DNA from: Chelativorans sp. Marseille-P2723
GTDB taxonomy: Bacteria; Pseudomonadota; Alphaproteobacteria; Rhizobiales; Rhizobiaceae
Direction of reading: 5' to 3'
Assembly (NCBI RefSeq): GCF_902809845.1
Contig: NZ_CADDWI010000007.1
Location: forward strand, 248,001-312,000
Length of the DNA: 64,000 bases
The position numbers and the translations under genes were made by a program. Of this stretch, positions 1 through 10,001 are shown one piece after another (the first letter of the stretch is position 1; every line of letters starts with the position of its first letter). The notes beneath the pieces were generated by a model that saw only the letters and a program-made list of their open reading frames with translations, was not told the origin of the DNA and searched no databases.

Positions 1-1
1 G

Positions 2-322
2 TCCGCGATGATGCGGGGAGAGATGGACTACAATCCCGCCGTCGCATTGGCTGCGCTCGCCACATTCCGCGCGGTTTCCTTGTCCGTCGGCAGTTTTTTC
101 CCGGAAGGTTCCGACTCCGGAGAGACAAGGGCATCTCCACGAATCTGGGAGGACATGGCGGGCTTCCAGCAGGAAATTGCTGATTTCCAGGCCGATGCGG
201 CAGCGGCAAGAGAGGCCGCAGGCCGCGAGGGTCCAGCCGATCTCGCCGCCTTCCAATCGATGGTGGAGCCGGTTCTGGCTCATTGCAACAGTTGCCACGA
301 GACCTACCGGACCGAGAATTAG
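2..322 (+). CDS. cytochrome c' (C-556 family), 5' end cut off by window edge
   Basis: The frame is open from base 2 (Ser-Ala-Met...) and the start lies outside the window; 106 residues remain. The C-terminal heme-binding site CNSCH sits 12 residues from the end, which is the position expected in class II cytochromes c (cytochrome c'/c556), periplasmic four-helix bundles that bind a single heme c. The visible part aligns end to end with the next gene: both share an RG.xxY..AVA.AA.ATF stretch, SFFPE, a shared IW, and GPADL.AF near the C terminus. It is therefore one half of a tandem duplication. An apparent ATG at base 8 is internal to the family alignment, not the true start. The physiological role of such proteins (electron transfer or NO/CO binding) is not readable here. 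Confidence 0.85.
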   Translation, partial: SAMMRGEMDYNPAVALAALATFRAVSLSVGSFFPEGSDSGETRASPRIWEDMAGFQQEIADFQADAAAAREAAGREGPADLAAFQSMVEPVLAHCNSCHETYRTEN

Positions 323-564
323 AAGCGTCGGACCAGAATCGGAATCCGCTTCCCCGAATGGCGATCCTTGTGCCGGAAGCGGGTCGTCCGGGAGTCCGCT
401 TAAACTGCGCAAGCGACCTGAAGAGCGCGCTTCGGCTCAGGTGGAAATGGAGCATTCTGCCCCTTGAAAGGCAGTCCGGCCAAAATAGACTTGGTAAATT
501 TATGAATTGACTGGAGCCGCTTGCCGACTCCGGTCAAATTGTGTGCGGACTTCTGGAGAACTGC

Positions 565-1026
565 ATGAGAAAAATCGTAATCTGCATTTCCACTCTGTTG
601 TTTTCAGCTTCGGTCTTTTCCGTTTCGGCGGCAGCGGAGATTGAAGATCCGGTTGCCGTACGCAAGGCGCTGATGCAGGCTGTGGCCGCTTCAGCAGGCA
701 CATCGAGCGCCATGCTCAGGGGCAATCGTGAATACGACATGGCGGTGGCAAAAGCCGCCATCGCGACGTTCCACGCTAGCGCCAAGGCCCTCAGCAGCTT
801 TTTTCCCGAAAACTCTCATACAGGCGGAACCACGGCGGCTCCCACCATCTGGAAGGACCCAGAAGCTTTCGGATCGGCTGTCGCCAAGTTCCGGGCCGCT
901 GCCGCTACCGCCGTTGACCTTGCCGGGCACGACGGGCCGGCTGACCTGGAAGCTTTCCGACAAGCGGTGACGCCGGTGCTCGGCAACTGCAGCAGTTGCC
1001 ATCAAAGCTTCCGTGTGCAGAACTGA
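565..1026 (+). CDS. cytochrome c' (C-556 family)
   Basis: This 153-residue protein begins with a clear Sec signal peptide (MRK, then a hydrophobic stretch ending in SVSAAAE), so the mature protein is periplasmic. The CSSCH heme c motif is 12 residues from the C terminus, typical of class II cytochrome c'/c556. The start at 565 (ATGAGAAAA) is preferred over an upstream in-frame codon at 541 because it puts the positively charged n-region at the very N terminus. It is a tandem paralogue of the gene ending at 322. It lies 6 bp before a diheme cytochrome gene and is probably cotranscribed with it. Heme attachment would need the Ccm system, part of which is encoded at 40.6-44.7 kb. Confidence 0.88.
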   Translation: MRKIVICISTLLFSASVFSVSAAAEIEDPVAVRKALMQAVAASAGTSSAMLRGNREYDMAVAKAAIATFHASAKALSSFFPENSHTGGTTAAPTIWKDPEAFGSAVAKFRAAAATAVDLAGHDGPADLEAFRQAVTPVLGNCSSCHQSFRVQN

Positions 1027-1032
1027 CGATCC

Positions 1033-1935
1033 ATGTTGCGCAAGCTCCTGTTTCTTACCGCCGCGTTGGTCGCGGCGGCAGGCCTCGTGTTCTGGCTGCT
1101 CACCATGCCCAGACCACTGGACGAAAGTGTCCTGGCGGGCACGGAGCCGGGAGATCCTGTCCGCGGCGAGCGAATGTATTTTGCCGGCGGCTGCGCCTCC
1201 TGCCATGCGAGCCCTGAAGCCGAGGGCGTTGAGGGCGAGCTTGGAGGCGGGCTTGTGTTGACAACCGACTTCGGTGCCTTCGTGGCGCCGAACATTTCCC
1301 CTCATCCACAAGACGGGATAGGAGACTGGAGCGAGATGGATTTCGCGAATGCGATGCTCCGGGGGATTTCGCCGGAAGGCAATCATTACTATCCAGCCTA
1401 TCCTTATACTTCCTATGCGCGGATGGAGGTGCAGGACGTGCGCGACATCTTCGCCTACCTGAAGTCTCTTCCTCCGGTCGAAGGGCGCGCGGACAGTCAC
1501 AAGATCGCCTTCCCCTTTACTTTGCGGCGCGGAATAGGCCTTTGGAAACGCCTATATCTCAGTGCGGAACCGGTGGTGACGTTCCCGGAAGGAACGCCGG
1601 AAAACGTGCTGCGCGGGCGCTACCTTGTCGAGGGTCCCGGACATTGCGGCGAATGCCATACACCGCGCAACTTCATCGGCGGTCTTAAGCTAGGCCAATG
1701 GCTGGAAGGCGGCCCCGCAGCAGAGGGCGAAGGGCGAGTGCCCGGCATAACGCCGGATGAAGACGGTATCGGCTTCTGGTCGGAAGGCGACATCGCCTAT
1801 TTTCTGGAGAGCGGCTTTACGCCGGATTTCGATTCGGTCGGGGGCGCCATGGTTGCCGTGCAAAAAAACATGGCTCGATTGCCGGCCGAGGACCGCGAGT
1901 CTATCGCCGCATATCTGAAGGCGATCGGGCAATAG
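1033..1935 (+). CDS. membrane-anchored diheme cytochrome c
   Basis: The 300-residue product has an uncleaved-looking N-terminal membrane segment (residues 4-24), then two cytochrome c domains with CASCH at residues 54-58 and CGECH at 205-209. The layout resembles the c-type cytochrome subunits of membrane-bound alcohol/aldehyde/gluconate dehydrogenases and similar lone electron carriers. No dehydrogenase subunit is encoded nearby, so the electron donor is unknown. A Tyr/Pro-rich stretch around residues 119-131 ending in Met131 could supply an axial methionine to the first heme, and Met244-256 region residues may serve the second. It follows the cytochrome c' gene by 6 bp and likely forms an operon with it, suggesting that monoheme and diheme proteins exchange electrons. 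Confidence 0.85.
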   Translation: MLRKLLFLTAALVAAAGLVFWLLTMPRPLDESVLAGTEPGDPVRGERMYFAGGCASCHASPEAEGVEGELGGGLVLTTDFGAFVAPNISPHPQDGIGDWSEMDFANAMLRGISPEGNHYYPAYPYTSYARMEVQDVRDIFAYLKSLPPVEGRADSHKIAFPFTLRRGIGLWKRLYLSAEPVVTFPEGTPENVLRGRYLVEGPGHCGECHTPRNFIGGLKLGQWLEGGPAAEGEGRVPGITPDEDGIGFWSEGDIAYFLESGFTPDFDSVGGAMVAVQKNMARLPAEDRESIAAYLKAIGQ

Positions 1936-2003
1936 CGGAATTCCAGGAAAGCAGATCCGGTTTTGGGCGTTCTGAGGAAAGCAGAATCCACCCCAGGATC
2001 AGG

Positions 2004-2033
2004 AAAACGGGAGCAGGCGAATGGCTGCTCCCG
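2004..2033 (-). terminator. intrinsic terminator of the oligopeptidase B gene
   Basis: Read on the minus strand just after the ptrB stop, there is a perfect 9-bp stem (CGGGAGCAG / CTGCTCCCG) with an 8-nt loop, followed directly by TTTT. This is a typical factor-independent terminator. It also separates ptrB from the converging cytochrome genes. Confidence 0.8.
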
Positions 2034-2038
2034 CATCG

Positions 2039-4138
2039 CTATTCCTGTTTTCCAGCTGCCTTAATCATGAAGGCATAGCTGAGGGCCGTTTCCTCCAGCC
2101 GCGAAAAGCGGCCGGATGCTCCCGCATGGCCCGCGTCTAGGTTTACCTTGAGCATGATAGGGCTTTCGCTCGTGTTGAAGTCACGCAGCCGCGCCACCCA
2201 TTTGGCCGGCTCCCAATAGGTAACGCGCGGATCCGTGAGGCCTGCGAGCGCAAGGATGGCCGGATAAGCCTGCTCGCGCACATTGTCATAGGGCGAGTAG
2301 CTGGCGATAGTTTCGAAATCCTCCTTGCTGGTGATGGGGTTGCCCCATTCCGGCCATTCCGGCGGAGTGAGCGGCAACGTCTCATCCAGCATGGTGTTGA
2401 GAACATCCACGAAGGGAACCGCGGCGACGATGGCGCAAAAGTCCTGAGGGGCCATATTGGCGACGGCGCCCATCAACAGGCCGCCGGCCGATCCGCCTTC
2501 GGCGACCAGACGGTCGGGACTGGTGTAGCCTTCCGCCACCAGATGGCGCGCACAGGCAATGAAATCCATGAAGGTGTTGACCTTCTTCTCCCGCTTTCCG
2601 TCCTCATACCAGAGCTGCCCCTTGTCCTTGCCACCGCGGATGTGAGCGATGGCGTAGACGAAGCCACGGTCCACCAATGACAGCGGATTGGTGCGGAAAG
2701 AGGCCGGGATCGTGATGCCGTAAGCCCCGTAGCCATAAAGCAGACACGGGGCCGAGCCATCGAGCTTCATTCCCCGGCGGTGGACAAGGGAAATGGGCAC
2801 AAGCTCGCCATCGGGCGCAGGAGCCATCAGACGGCGCGTGACGTAGTCTTCGGGATTATGGCCTGAAGGCACTTCCTGTGTCTTCAAAAGAACGCGTTCG
2901 CGCGTACGCATGTTGTAATCGAATTCGCGCGCCGGCGTCGTCATGGACGAATAGGTGAAACGGAAGACTTCCGTATCGTATTCATAGGCGCCGCCGAGGC
3001 CGAGGGAATAGGCCTCTTCCTCGAAGGCGATTATATGCTCCTGGCCGCTGTCGCGCTCGCGCACCACGATGCGCGGCAGGCCGTCCTTCCGTTCAAGGCG
3101 AACGAGGAAATCCCGGAAGGCCACGATGTCGAGAATAAGCCGACCCGGCTCGTGCGGCACGAGCTCGCGCCAGTGGTCGCGTGATGGTGCGGATACAGGC
3201 GCGGTCATGATCTTGTAGTCCTTAGCGCCGTCCGCGTTGGTGAGGATGAAGAACTCTTCTCCTGCCGGCTCCAGATCGTATTTGAGGCCGGCCTGCCTTG
3301 CGGCAACCAACCGTGGCTCGGCAAGCGGATCATTGGCAGGAAGGATCCGGTATTCGCTGGTTTCGTGGTCGTGGATGCTGATGAAGATCCAGTCGTCGAG
3401 GCGGCTGCCGAAAACATTCATAAAGAAGCCGGGATCGGCCTCTTCGTAGATAAGCCTGTCCTTTTCCTGTTCCTCACCCAGAACGTGAAAGAAGATCCTC
3501 GACGGCCGGTGATTTTCGTCCAAAAGGGCGTAGTAGAAGCCGCTGCGGTCGGCGTTGAAGGTTGCCGAGGCGCTGGCGCTTTGGACACGGTCCTGAAGAT
3601 CGCGGCCGCTGGTCAGGTCACGCACGCGAAGCGTGTAGAGCTCCGACCCCTTGTCGTCAAAGCTCCACAGAAGAAGACCATGATCGCTGGAGTGCTGCGC
3701 AGTTCCTATGTGAAAGTAGCTTTTTCCCTCAGCTTCCCGGTCGCCATCGAGAAGCACCTCTTCCCCGCCGCCTTCCCGTGGCGTGCGGAAGAAGCGCGGA
3801 TGCTCGCCGCCTTCGCGATAGGCGACGCCATAGGCGAAGGCGCCGTCCTTCATCGGCACGGAGCTATCGTCCTCCTTGATGCGGCCCTTCATCTCCGCAA
3901 AGAGCTGCTTCTGCAGTTGCTTGGTGTCTGCCATCAACTGTTCGTGATAAGCATTTTCCGCTTCCAGATGGCTGCGGATGTCCTCGGCAAGGAGGGAAGG
4001 GTCCCGCAGGACCTCCTGCCAATTCTCGGCGCGAAGCCAACCATATTCATCCACACGGGTAATGCCGTGATGCGTGCTGTACTGCGGCCTCTTCAGCGCC
4101 TCGGGCGCGGAAAGGGAAGGAAAGGGGGCGTTACCCAT
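2039..4138 (-). CDS. ptrB: oligopeptidase B (S9 family serine peptidase)
   Basis: At 699 residues the length fits oligopeptidase B, a cytoplasmic S9A peptidase that cuts short peptides after Arg/Lys. The N-terminal two thirds form the beta-propeller that limits substrate size. The C-terminal alpha/beta-hydrolase domain carries the full triad: Ser550 in GGSAGG, Asp636 in LTDPRVTYWEP and His671 in DAGHAG. The PRVTYWEPAKW and YGAYG stretches are characteristic of the oligopeptidase B branch rather than prolyl oligopeptidase. It lies 106 bp downstream of msrB on the same strand and is followed by a strong terminator. The start at 4138 is the first ATG of the conserved N terminus. Confidence 0.93.
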   Translation of the reverse strand: MGNAPFPSLSAPEALKRPQYSTHHGITRVDEYGWLRAENWQEVLRDPSLLAEDIRSHLEAENAYHEQLMADTKQLQKQLFAEMKGRIKEDDSSVPMKDGAFAYGVAYREGGEHPRFFRTPREGGGEEVLLDGDREAEGKSYFHIGTAQHSSDHGLLLWSFDDKGSELYTLRVRDLTSGRDLQDRVQSASASATFNADRSGFYYALLDENHRPSRIFFHVLGEEQEKDRLIYEEADPGFFMNVFGSRLDDWIFISIHDHETSEYRILPANDPLAEPRLVAARQAGLKYDLEPAGEEFFILTNADGAKDYKIMTAPVSAPSRDHWRELVPHEPGRLILDIVAFRDFLVRLERKDGLPRIVVRERDSGQEHIIAFEEEAYSLGLGGAYEYDTEVFRFTYSSMTTPAREFDYNMRTRERVLLKTQEVPSGHNPEDYVTRRLMAPAPDGELVPISLVHRRGMKLDGSAPCLLYGYGAYGITIPASFRTNPLSLVDRGFVYAIAHIRGGKDKGQLWYEDGKREKKVNTFMDFIACARHLVAEGYTSPDRLVAEGGSAGGLLMGAVANMAPQDFCAIVAAVPFVDVLNTMLDETLPLTPPEWPEWGNPITSKEDFETIASYSPYDNVREQAYPAILALAGLTDPRVTYWEPAKWVARLRDFNTSESPIMLKVNLDAGHAGASGRFSRLEETALSYAFMIKAAGKQE

Positions 4139-4183
4139 GAATACGTCGTCTCCTCAATGATGCTGATCAAAAGGGGAACGCCA

Positions 4184-4203
4184 TGCCGCATCACAATGCG
4201 GCA
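4184..4203 (-). other. perfect hairpin between msrB and ptrB
   Basis: TGCCGCAT, a 4-nt loop, then ATGCGGCA: an 8-bp perfect inverted repeat in the 106-bp gap. No U-run follows on either strand, so it is a poor intrinsic terminator. It could be an mRNA-stabilising or processing hairpin between the two genes, or an operator in front of ptrB. Confidence 0.4.
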
Positions 4204-4244
4204 GACGCTGCAAGCCGTATCAATACGAACTCGCCTTGGAAGTT

Positions 4245-4652
4245 TCAGCGCTCCTCGAACTTCAGCGCATGCCCGTTCATGCAGTAACGCAGTCCGGTGG
4301 GTTCCGGTCCGTCATTGAACAGGTGACCGAGATGCGAATCGCAATCGGCACAGCGCACCTCCGTGCGTGTCATGAGAAAGGAACGATCTTCGTGCAGTGT
4401 GATCGCTTCCTGGTCAACAGGGGCGTAGAAGCTCGGCCAGCCCGTGCCCGAGTCGTATTTCGTATCTGAAAGAAAGAGCGGCCGGCCGCAGGCCACACAA
4501 CGATAAAGCCCTTCACGCTTACTGTCCCAGTGTGGGCCGGTAAATGCTCGTTCCGTACCGGCCTCCCTGGTGACATGGTATTGCTCCGGGGTGAGCTGGC
4601 TACGCCATTCCTCTTCGGATTTCCGTATCTTTGGCTCTTTGTGATTCGTCAT
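4245..4652 (-). CDS. msrB: peptide-methionine (R)-S-oxide reductase
   Basis: The 135-residue protein reduces the R form of methionine sulfoxide in proteins, using thioredoxin. It has the MsrB zinc site as two CxxC pairs (Cys52/Cys55 and Cys101/Cys104) and the catalytic Cys124 in the signature RYCMN. The [11 protein letters not shown] and [10 protein letters not shown] blocks are also present. There is no signal peptide, so it acts in the cytoplasm. It is the first gene of a probable msrB-ptrB unit reading away from the mrp operon; the promoter should lie in the 166-bp divergent gap before mrpA. Confidence 0.95.
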   Translation of the reverse strand: MTNHKEPKIRKSEEEWRSQLTPEQYHVTREAGTERAFTGPHWDSKREGLYRCVACGRPLFLSDTKYDSGTGWPSFYAPVDQEAITLHEDRSFLMTRTEVRCADCDSHLGHLFNDGPEPTGLRYCMNGHALKFEER

Positions 4653-4818
4653 AATTGTTCTCCGTATGCTGCATCACTTATTTAGGAATTTCTCCACGGG
4701 ATTTGCAGCCTTCCTTCCGGTTCTACTTGCTCGCGCGGATATGAGCGTTTATGTCACGGCTTCATTCAAGGGGCCTTGGGACACAAACCTCAAACCTGGG
4801 GCGTTAATCTGACAGGTA

Positions 4819-7185
4819 ATGCTGATGGCTGCTGACGGGCAATGGCTGACCTTTCTTGTGCTCATCCTGCCATTTCTCGCAGCCGTCGCTGCACCGGTCG
4901 CCACCCGGTCGCTGGGCCACAACGCGGCTTGGCCGCTTGCCGCTTTTCCCGCATTCGCCTTCTATCACTTCGCCGGATTTCTTCCGGCTGTTTCCGGGGG
5001 CGTCGCCGTCAGCGGCGGCTATTCCTGGATTCCATCGCTCGACGCTGACTTCTCCTGGTACATAGACGGCCTGTCACTCACCTTCGCTTTGCTGATCTCC
5101 GGCATCGGCACCCTGATCGTGCTTTATACGGGCGGCTATCTGAAGGGCCATCCGCAGCTTGGCCGCTTCTTCTCCTTCATATTTCTATTTATGGGAGCGA
5201 TGCAGGGACTCGTGGTTGCGGATTCATTCCTAACGCTCTTTGTGTTTTGGGAACTGACCTCAATCGCCTCCTTCCTGCTGATCGGCTTCGATCACAAACG
5301 AGAGGCAGCCCGCCGTGCGGCCCTACAGGCACTAATTGTTACGGCCGCCGGGGGGCTTTCACTGCTGGCAGGCCTTATCGTCATCAGGCAGGCGACCGGA
5401 CTGAACTCCCTGTCGGAGCTTCTAAGCGCGGGAGCAGTCCTGCGCGAATCGCCGCTCTATCTTGCCGCGCTTCTGCTCGTGCTCGGTGGAGCCTTCACCA
5501 AATCGGCGCAGTTTCCGTTCCACTCCTGGCTTCCCAACGCGATGGAGGCGCCAACACCGGTCTCCGCCTATCTTCATTCCGCCACTATGGTGAAGGCTGG
5601 TGTCTATCTTCTCATGCGGCTCAACCCGGTAATGGGAGATACGGGGCCGTGGGAAACGCTGCTGCCAATAGTCGGTGCTGCAACCCTGCTAACAGGAGCG
5701 CTTCTGGCGGTACGGCAAACTGATCTTAAGCTGATGCTGGCTTATAGCACCGTGGCTTCGCTTGGCCTTCTGGTGATGCTGACCGGTTTCGGATCGGAGA
5801 TTGCGGTTGAGGCAGCGGTGCTCTACCTCGTCGCCCATTCCATGTTCAAGGGCGCGCTTTTCATGGTCACCGGCATCATTGATCAAGAAACGGGCGCCCG
5901 CGACGTTACAAGGCTCAGCGGCATCGGCCGAGCCATGCCGATCACCTTTGCAGCAGCCCTTCTGGCAGCCCTGTCGATGGGCGGCCTTCCGCCGCTTTTT
6001 GGCTTTCTCGCGAAGGAAGAGATCTATGCCGCTCTGACGATAGGGGGAGTCTGGCCGTTCGTCCTGCTGCTCGTCGCTATCGCTGGCAATGCACTGATGT
6101 TCGCGATTGGCTTTGCCGTAGGCTTGAGGCCGTTCATAGGTGCGGCTGCCGATACACCCAGGACGCCACATGAAGGGCATGTGCTTCTCTGGCTCGGGCC
6201 GGTGGTGCTTGCCGCCAGCGGATTGCTGACGGCGCTGTTCTCGGGCGTAAGCCATGCCCTTCTGTCGAGCCCCATGGCCACTGCCGTTGCGGGGGAGCCG
6301 CTTGACATTTCCATCTCGGTCATCCCCCATCCGGGACTGCCGCTTCTCCTTTCCATCGTCACCATCGCACTGGGCGTGGTCTTCTATCTTGGGTTGGACA
6401 GGGGGCGTGCGATGATGAAGGCGATGCTGGAGGCCATAGGCTGGGGGCCGGATCGCGGCTTCGACCAGCTTGTGCGCGGCACAATCCGCCTTTCGGCTGC
6501 CGTGACCGGGTTCGTGCAGAACGGCCGCCTTGAGGTTTATATGTCCGTGACCTTCATCGTCCTTGCGGCAGCCCTGCTCGTGCCGATGATCGGCTTCGCG
6601 GAACTGCCGCAGATGCCATCCTTCGAGGGAATGCGCATTTATGAGGCAGGCGTTCTTGCGGTCGCGCTGGTTGGCCTGGGGGCGGTGCTTTATGCACGCA
6701 GCCGGCTGGCCGCCATCGCTTCGCTCGGCATTCAAGGATTCGCCGTTGCGGTCCTGTTCATGCTTTTTGGCGCGGCCGATCTTTCCTTCACCCAGTTCAT
6801 GGTGGAGACGTTGACGGTGGTCATACTCGCGCTGGTGATGACGCGGCTGAAACTTTCGCCTGCCGACCGCCGGCCATCACGCCGGAGGGTGTTTGATGTT
6901 TCCGTCGCCAGCCTGTGCGGTCTCGGACTAGCCCTTATCCTGCTGCGGGTTGTGCAGATGCCCTTCGATCCTGCCCTCAGCACCTTTTTTGCGGAGAACG
7001 CGCGGGTGATCGCGCATGGGCGCAACATCGTGAACGTCATCATCGTGGATTTCCGCGGCTTGGATACGCTCGGGGAGATCGCAGTCGTGATGATCGCCGG
7101 ACTTGCCATCCTGGCGCTGATCCGGGTGCGCGCTGGCAAAATGGCAACGCGCAAGGCTGAGGAGGCGCTGACATGCAGACGCTGA
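4819..7185 (+). CDS. mrpA: Na+(K+)/H+ antiporter subunit A (Mrp/Pha)
   Basis: This 788-residue, many-times membrane-spanning protein is the largest subunit of the Mrp (rhizobial Pha) cation/proton antiporter, related to NuoL of complex I. It shows the antiporter/NADH dehydrogenase domain with the conserved membrane glutamate in [17 protein letters not shown], the [12 protein letters not shown] loop and the [11 protein letters not shown] segment. The C-terminal quarter (from about residue 600) is the MrpA/MrpB-like extension with [19 protein letters not shown]. In rhizobia this system underlies pH adaptation and K+ or Na+ tolerance. Its end overlaps mrpB by 13 bp. A second in-frame ATG at 4825 is an alternative start. 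Confidence 0.95.
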   Translation: MLMAADGQWLTFLVLILPFLAAVAAPVATRSLGHNAAWPLAAFPAFAFYHFAGFLPAVSGGVAVSGGYSWIPSLDADFSWYIDGLSLTFALLISGIGTLIVLYTGGYLKGHPQLGRFFSFIFLFMGAMQGLVVADSFLTLFVFWELTSIASFLLIGFDHKREAARRAALQALIVTAAGGLSLLAGLIVIRQATGLNSLSELLSAGAVLRESPLYLAALLLVLGGAFTKSAQFPFHSWLPNAMEAPTPVSAYLHSATMVKAGVYLLMRLNPVMGDTGPWETLLPIVGAATLLTGALLAVRQTDLKLMLAYSTVASLGLLVMLTGFGSEIAVEAAVLYLVAHSMFKGALFMVTGIIDQETGARDVTRLSGIGRAMPITFAAALLAALSMGGLPPLFGFLAKEEIYAALTIGGVWPFVLLLVAIAGNALMFAIGFAVGLRPFIGAAADTPRTPHEGHVLLWLGPVVLAASGLLTALFSGVSHALLSSPMATAVAGEPLDISISVIPHPGLPLLLSIVTIALGVVFYLGLDRGRAMMKAMLEAIGWGPDRGFDQLVRGTIRLSAAVTGFVQNGRLEVYMSVTFIVLAAALLVPMIGFAELPQMPSFEGMRIYEAGVLAVALVGLGAVLYARSRLAAIASLGIQGFAVAVLFMLFGAADLSFTQFMVETLTVVILALVMTRLKLSPADRRPSRRRVFDVSVASLCGLGLALILLRVVQMPFDPALSTFFAENARVIAHGRNIVNVIIVDFRGLDTLGEIAVVMIAGLAILALIRVRAGKMATRKAEEALTCRR

Positions 7186-7592
7186 TCTTCCGCACGGTCG
7201 CACCTTATCTGACAAGCCTGATGGTGCTTTTCTCGGTTTTCGTGCTTCTACGTGGGCACAATGAACCGGGTGGCGGATTTATCGGCGGGCTGATCGCGGC
7301 CTCTGCCTTTGCGATATACGCGATTGCATGTGGCGTGGAGCCGGTGCGGCGGGCGCTTTATTTCCACCCGCTGGCCATTTCGGGCTCCGGCCTCATGATT
7401 TCCGCACTTTCCGGCCTCATCTCCCTGTTTTTCGGGGTGCCGTTCCTGACCGGCCAGTGGACGGTGATTCATGTCCTGGGAGTGCCGGTCGACATTTCAA
7501 CAGTGCTTTTCTTCGATATCGGCGTGTATCTCGTCGTGGTCGGATCGATCACATCGATTGCGCTTGGACTCGAAGAAAGGGAGCATGATTGA
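7173..7592 (+). CDS. mrpB: Na+/H+ antiporter subunit B
   Basis: This 139-residue membrane protein has about four transmembrane segments. It carries the MnhB-type signature [16 protein letters not shown] near residues 28-45 and a C-terminal [15 protein letters not shown] segment. It is an essential small subunit of the hetero-oligomeric Mrp complex. It overlaps mrpA (13 bp) and touches mrpC (TGATG), so translation of the three genes is likely coupled. Confidence 0.93.
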   Translation: MQTLIFRTVAPYLTSLMVLFSVFVLLRGHNEPGGGFIGGLIAASAFAIYAIACGVEPVRRALYFHPLAISGSGLMISALSGLISLFFGVPFLTGQWTVIHVLGVPVDISTVLFFDIGVYLVVVGSITSIALGLEEREHD

Positions 7593-7969
7593 TGGAAGCG
7601 AACCTTGCGATAACGGTTGGCATATTCTACGCCGTCTCGATCTACCTGATGCTTTCAAAACACATCATCCGCATCCTGCTTGGCGTCGCGATTTTCTCAA
7701 ACGGGGTGAACCTGACACTTTTCACCGCCGGCAGGATCACGAGGGAGGTGCCGCCGATCATTCCGGTTGGCCTCGATATGCCCGATGTGCTGACGGCCAA
7801 CCCGCTGCCGCAGGCGCTCATCCTCACAGCTATCGTCATTTCCTTCTCGCTCTTTGCTTTCTTGCTCGTCCTTGCATTCCGCTCCTACCAGGAACTGGGC
7901 ACCGACAACACGGAAGGAATGCGCATTGCCGAGCCGGAAGGGGAAGAACTCCCCCCGCTGGGATATTGA
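7592..7969 (+). CDS. mrpC: Na+/H+ antiporter subunit C
   Basis: The 125-residue protein is homologous to NuoK: three membrane segments with conserved glycine/asparagine patches (GVAIFSNGVNL) and the ALILTAIVISFSLFAF helix. A soluble acidic tail of about 25 residues follows. The ATG at 7592 overlaps the mrpB stop as TGATG and is preferred over the TTG at 7589. It is part of the core proton-translocating module together with MrpA and MrpD. Confidence 0.93.
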   Translation: MEANLAITVGIFYAVSIYLMLSKHIIRILLGVAIFSNGVNLTLFTAGRITREVPPIIPVGLDMPDVLTANPLPQALILTAIVISFSLFAFLLVLAFRSYQELGTDNTEGMRIAEPEGEELPPLGY

Positions 7970-7977
7970 GGGCGAAG

Positions 7978-9537
7978 ATGGCGGTTGGAACAGCAGAGAC
8001 GGTCGATCTTTCCGGAGCAATGGTACTGGCGCCCGCCCCGCTGGCGGACTGGGTGGTCGTGGCGCCGGTAGCCATTCCGATCATCTTCGGCGCATTCCTG
8101 CTCATGATCCGACATGAAACGCGGCTTCATGCGACGATTGCCATTGTGGGACTTTTGACGACGCTTGCATTCAATGCGGCGCTTCTGGCGCGTGTGCTCG
8201 ATCAGGGGCCAGTCGTGATGACGATGGGCGGCTGGCTGCCTCCATTCGGCATTTCCTTCGCAGCGGACGCGCTTGGGGCATCGTTTTCGTTCGCTGCAAC
8301 GCTGGTCGCCGTGGTTGGCGCCGTCTATGCGATTACCGATATAGGATCAGTGGGCAGGCGCTACGGCTTCTACCCCTTCATGATGCTGATGATGGCGGGC
8401 GTAGGCGGCTCGTTCCTGACCGGCGACATCTTCAACCTTTATGTCTGGTTCGAGGTCTTCCTCATATCTTCCTTCGGGATGCTGGTTCTGGGGTCGGAAC
8501 GTCCGCAACTCGACGGGACGATGAAATACGCCATCCTCAACCTGATCGGCACCACCTTTTTCCTCATTGCCACGGCGTTGCTCTATGGCGCATTCGGCAC
8601 GCTCAACATGGCCGATATCGTGCGCAAGGCGGATGGTCTTCGAGGCACGGCGCCGCTCATGACGCTGGCAGTTTTCTACCTGCTCGCCTTCGGGATGAAG
8701 GCTGCGGCTTTTCCGGTCCATTTCTGGCTGCCGGCCTCCTACCACACCCCCCGCATCGTCACCGCGGCACTTTTCGGCGGTGTCCTGACGAAAGTTGGCG
8801 TCTACGCGCTGCTGCGCACGGAGGTGATGCTTTTCTCGCCGGAACGCGAAGTTCTTTCGGGGCTGATTGGCTGGGTCGCGGCAGCGACGATGATCGTCGG
8901 GATAATGGGTGCGCTTGCGCAAACGGATATCAGGCGCGTGCTTGGCTTTGTCGTCATCTCCGGTGTCGGTGTGATGCTCGCCGGGCTGGCTCTCGGCACC
9001 ATGGAGGGAGTCGCCGGGACCGTCTTCTATGCCTTCCATTCGATGGTCGTGATGTCTGCGCTCTACCTTTTGGCAGGCGTCATGAACGGAATTGGGGGGA
9101 CCTATACGCTGAGGACGCTTTCGGGCCTTTATGCAAGCCATCCGCTGGTCGCCGTCTTCGCGTTTCTGCTGATGCTATCTGTCGCGGGGTTGCCCCCCGC
9201 CTCCGGGCTATGGCCCAAGATCATGCTGGTTGAAGCGTCGATTGAGGCGGGTTCGCCCTGGCTTGCCTTCGCCATTCTTGCAACCGGCCTGCTCACCACT
9301 CTGGCGCTCGGCAGGGTCTTTCTCCTCGCCATCTGGCGACCAGCGATAGAAAAAGCGGTGCCTTCACCAACCTCTCCGACAATCGGGTATGTGGCTCTTG
9401 GCGCTCTTGCAGTGCCGACATTGCTTATGGGACTTTACCCCGAACCCTTCATCTCTGTTGCGGAACACGCAGCGGCGGGACTTCTTGATGCCTCCGTCTA
9501 TATCGGGTCGGTGTTCCCGGAAGGGGTAGTGCCATGA
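7978..9537 (+). CDS. mrpD: Na+/H+ antiporter subunit D
   Basis: This 519-residue NuoM/NuoN-like antiporter subunit has about 14 membrane segments. Visible motifs are the key membrane glutamate in YVWFEVFLISSFGMLVLG, the lysine in GMKAAAFPVHFWLPASYH, and YAFHSMVVMSALYLLAGVM. The frame stays open far upstream into mrpB/mrpC, but the ATG at 7978, 8 bp after the mrpC stop, gives the family-typical N terminus. The alternative ATG at 8020 would remove a short polar leader. Its stop overlaps the mrpE start. Confidence 0.94.
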   Translation: MAVGTAETVDLSGAMVLAPAPLADWVVVAPVAIPIIFGAFLLMIRHETRLHATIAIVGLLTTLAFNAALLARVLDQGPVVMTMGGWLPPFGISFAADALGASFSFAATLVAVVGAVYAITDIGSVGRRYGFYPFMMLMMAGVGGSFLTGDIFNLYVWFEVFLISSFGMLVLGSERPQLDGTMKYAILNLIGTTFFLIATALLYGAFGTLNMADIVRKADGLRGTAPLMTLAVFYLLAFGMKAAAFPVHFWLPASYHTPRIVTAALFGGVLTKVGVYALLRTEVMLFSPEREVLSGLIGWVAAATMIVGIMGALAQTDIRRVLGFVVISGVGVMLAGLALGTMEGVAGTVFYAFHSMVVMSALYLLAGVMNGIGGTYTLRTLSGLYASHPLVAVFAFLLMLSVAGLPPASGLWPKIMLVEASIEAGSPWLAFAILATGLLTTLALGRVFLLAIWRPAIEKAVPSPTSPTIGYVALGALAVPTLLMGLYPEPFISVAEHAAAGLLDASVYIGSVFPEGVVP

Positions 9538-10001
9538 TGCTGATCAATATACTGCTGGCGCTTACTTGGGCTCTCGTCACCGCTTCGTTCACCGTTCCCA
9601 ACCTCCTGCTGGGATTTCTACTCGGTGCCGGCGCACTTTATCTCATCCGGGGGCAGGTAGGCTCGCCCGGCTATTTCAGCCGCGGCAAGAAGATCGTCGC
9701 CCTTACCCTCCTGTTCCTTTACGAACTCGTGATGTCGGCGGTTCGCGTGGCTATCGTTGTGCTGTCGCCGCGCATGCAGATCAAGCCGGGAATCTTTGCC
9801 TATCCGCTCAAGGTCGAACGGGATTTCGAGATCACGCTTCTGGCCAACATGATCACGCTTACGCCGGGCACGCTCTCGGTGGATGTCTCGGAGGATAGGA
9901 AGATGCTCTATGTGCATGCCCTCGACTGCTCTGACCCGGATCAACTGCGGCAGGACATTGCAGAAGGTTTCGAGCGCCGCATCATGGAGGCCTTCGAATG
10001 A
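9534..10001 (+). CDS. mrpE: Na+/H+ antiporter subunit E
   Basis: The 155-residue product has one or two N-terminal membrane helices and a cytoplasmic C-terminal domain. It matches the MnhE family: the [19 protein letters not shown] block and a terminal [11 protein letters not shown]. It starts at an ATGATG inside the mrpD stop (4-bp overlap) and itself overlaps mrpF by 4 bp. Subunits E-G are needed for assembly and activity of the Mrp complex rather than for catalysis alone. Confidence 0.93.
   Translation: MMLINILLALTWALVTASFTVPNLLLGFLLGAGALYLIRGQVGSPGYFSRGKKIVALTLLFLYELVMSAVRVAIVVLSPRMQIKPGIFAYPLKVERDFEITLLANMITLTPGTLSVDVSEDRKMLYVHALDCSDPDQLRQDIAEGFERRIMEAFE

Noticed and set aside
1938-1990. 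Similarity between GGAATTCCAGGAAAG here and GAATTTCCAGGAAAAA near 51535
   Set aside because: The shared part is only about 15 bases and imperfect, in two unrelated intergenic gaps; too little to call a dispersed repeat family.
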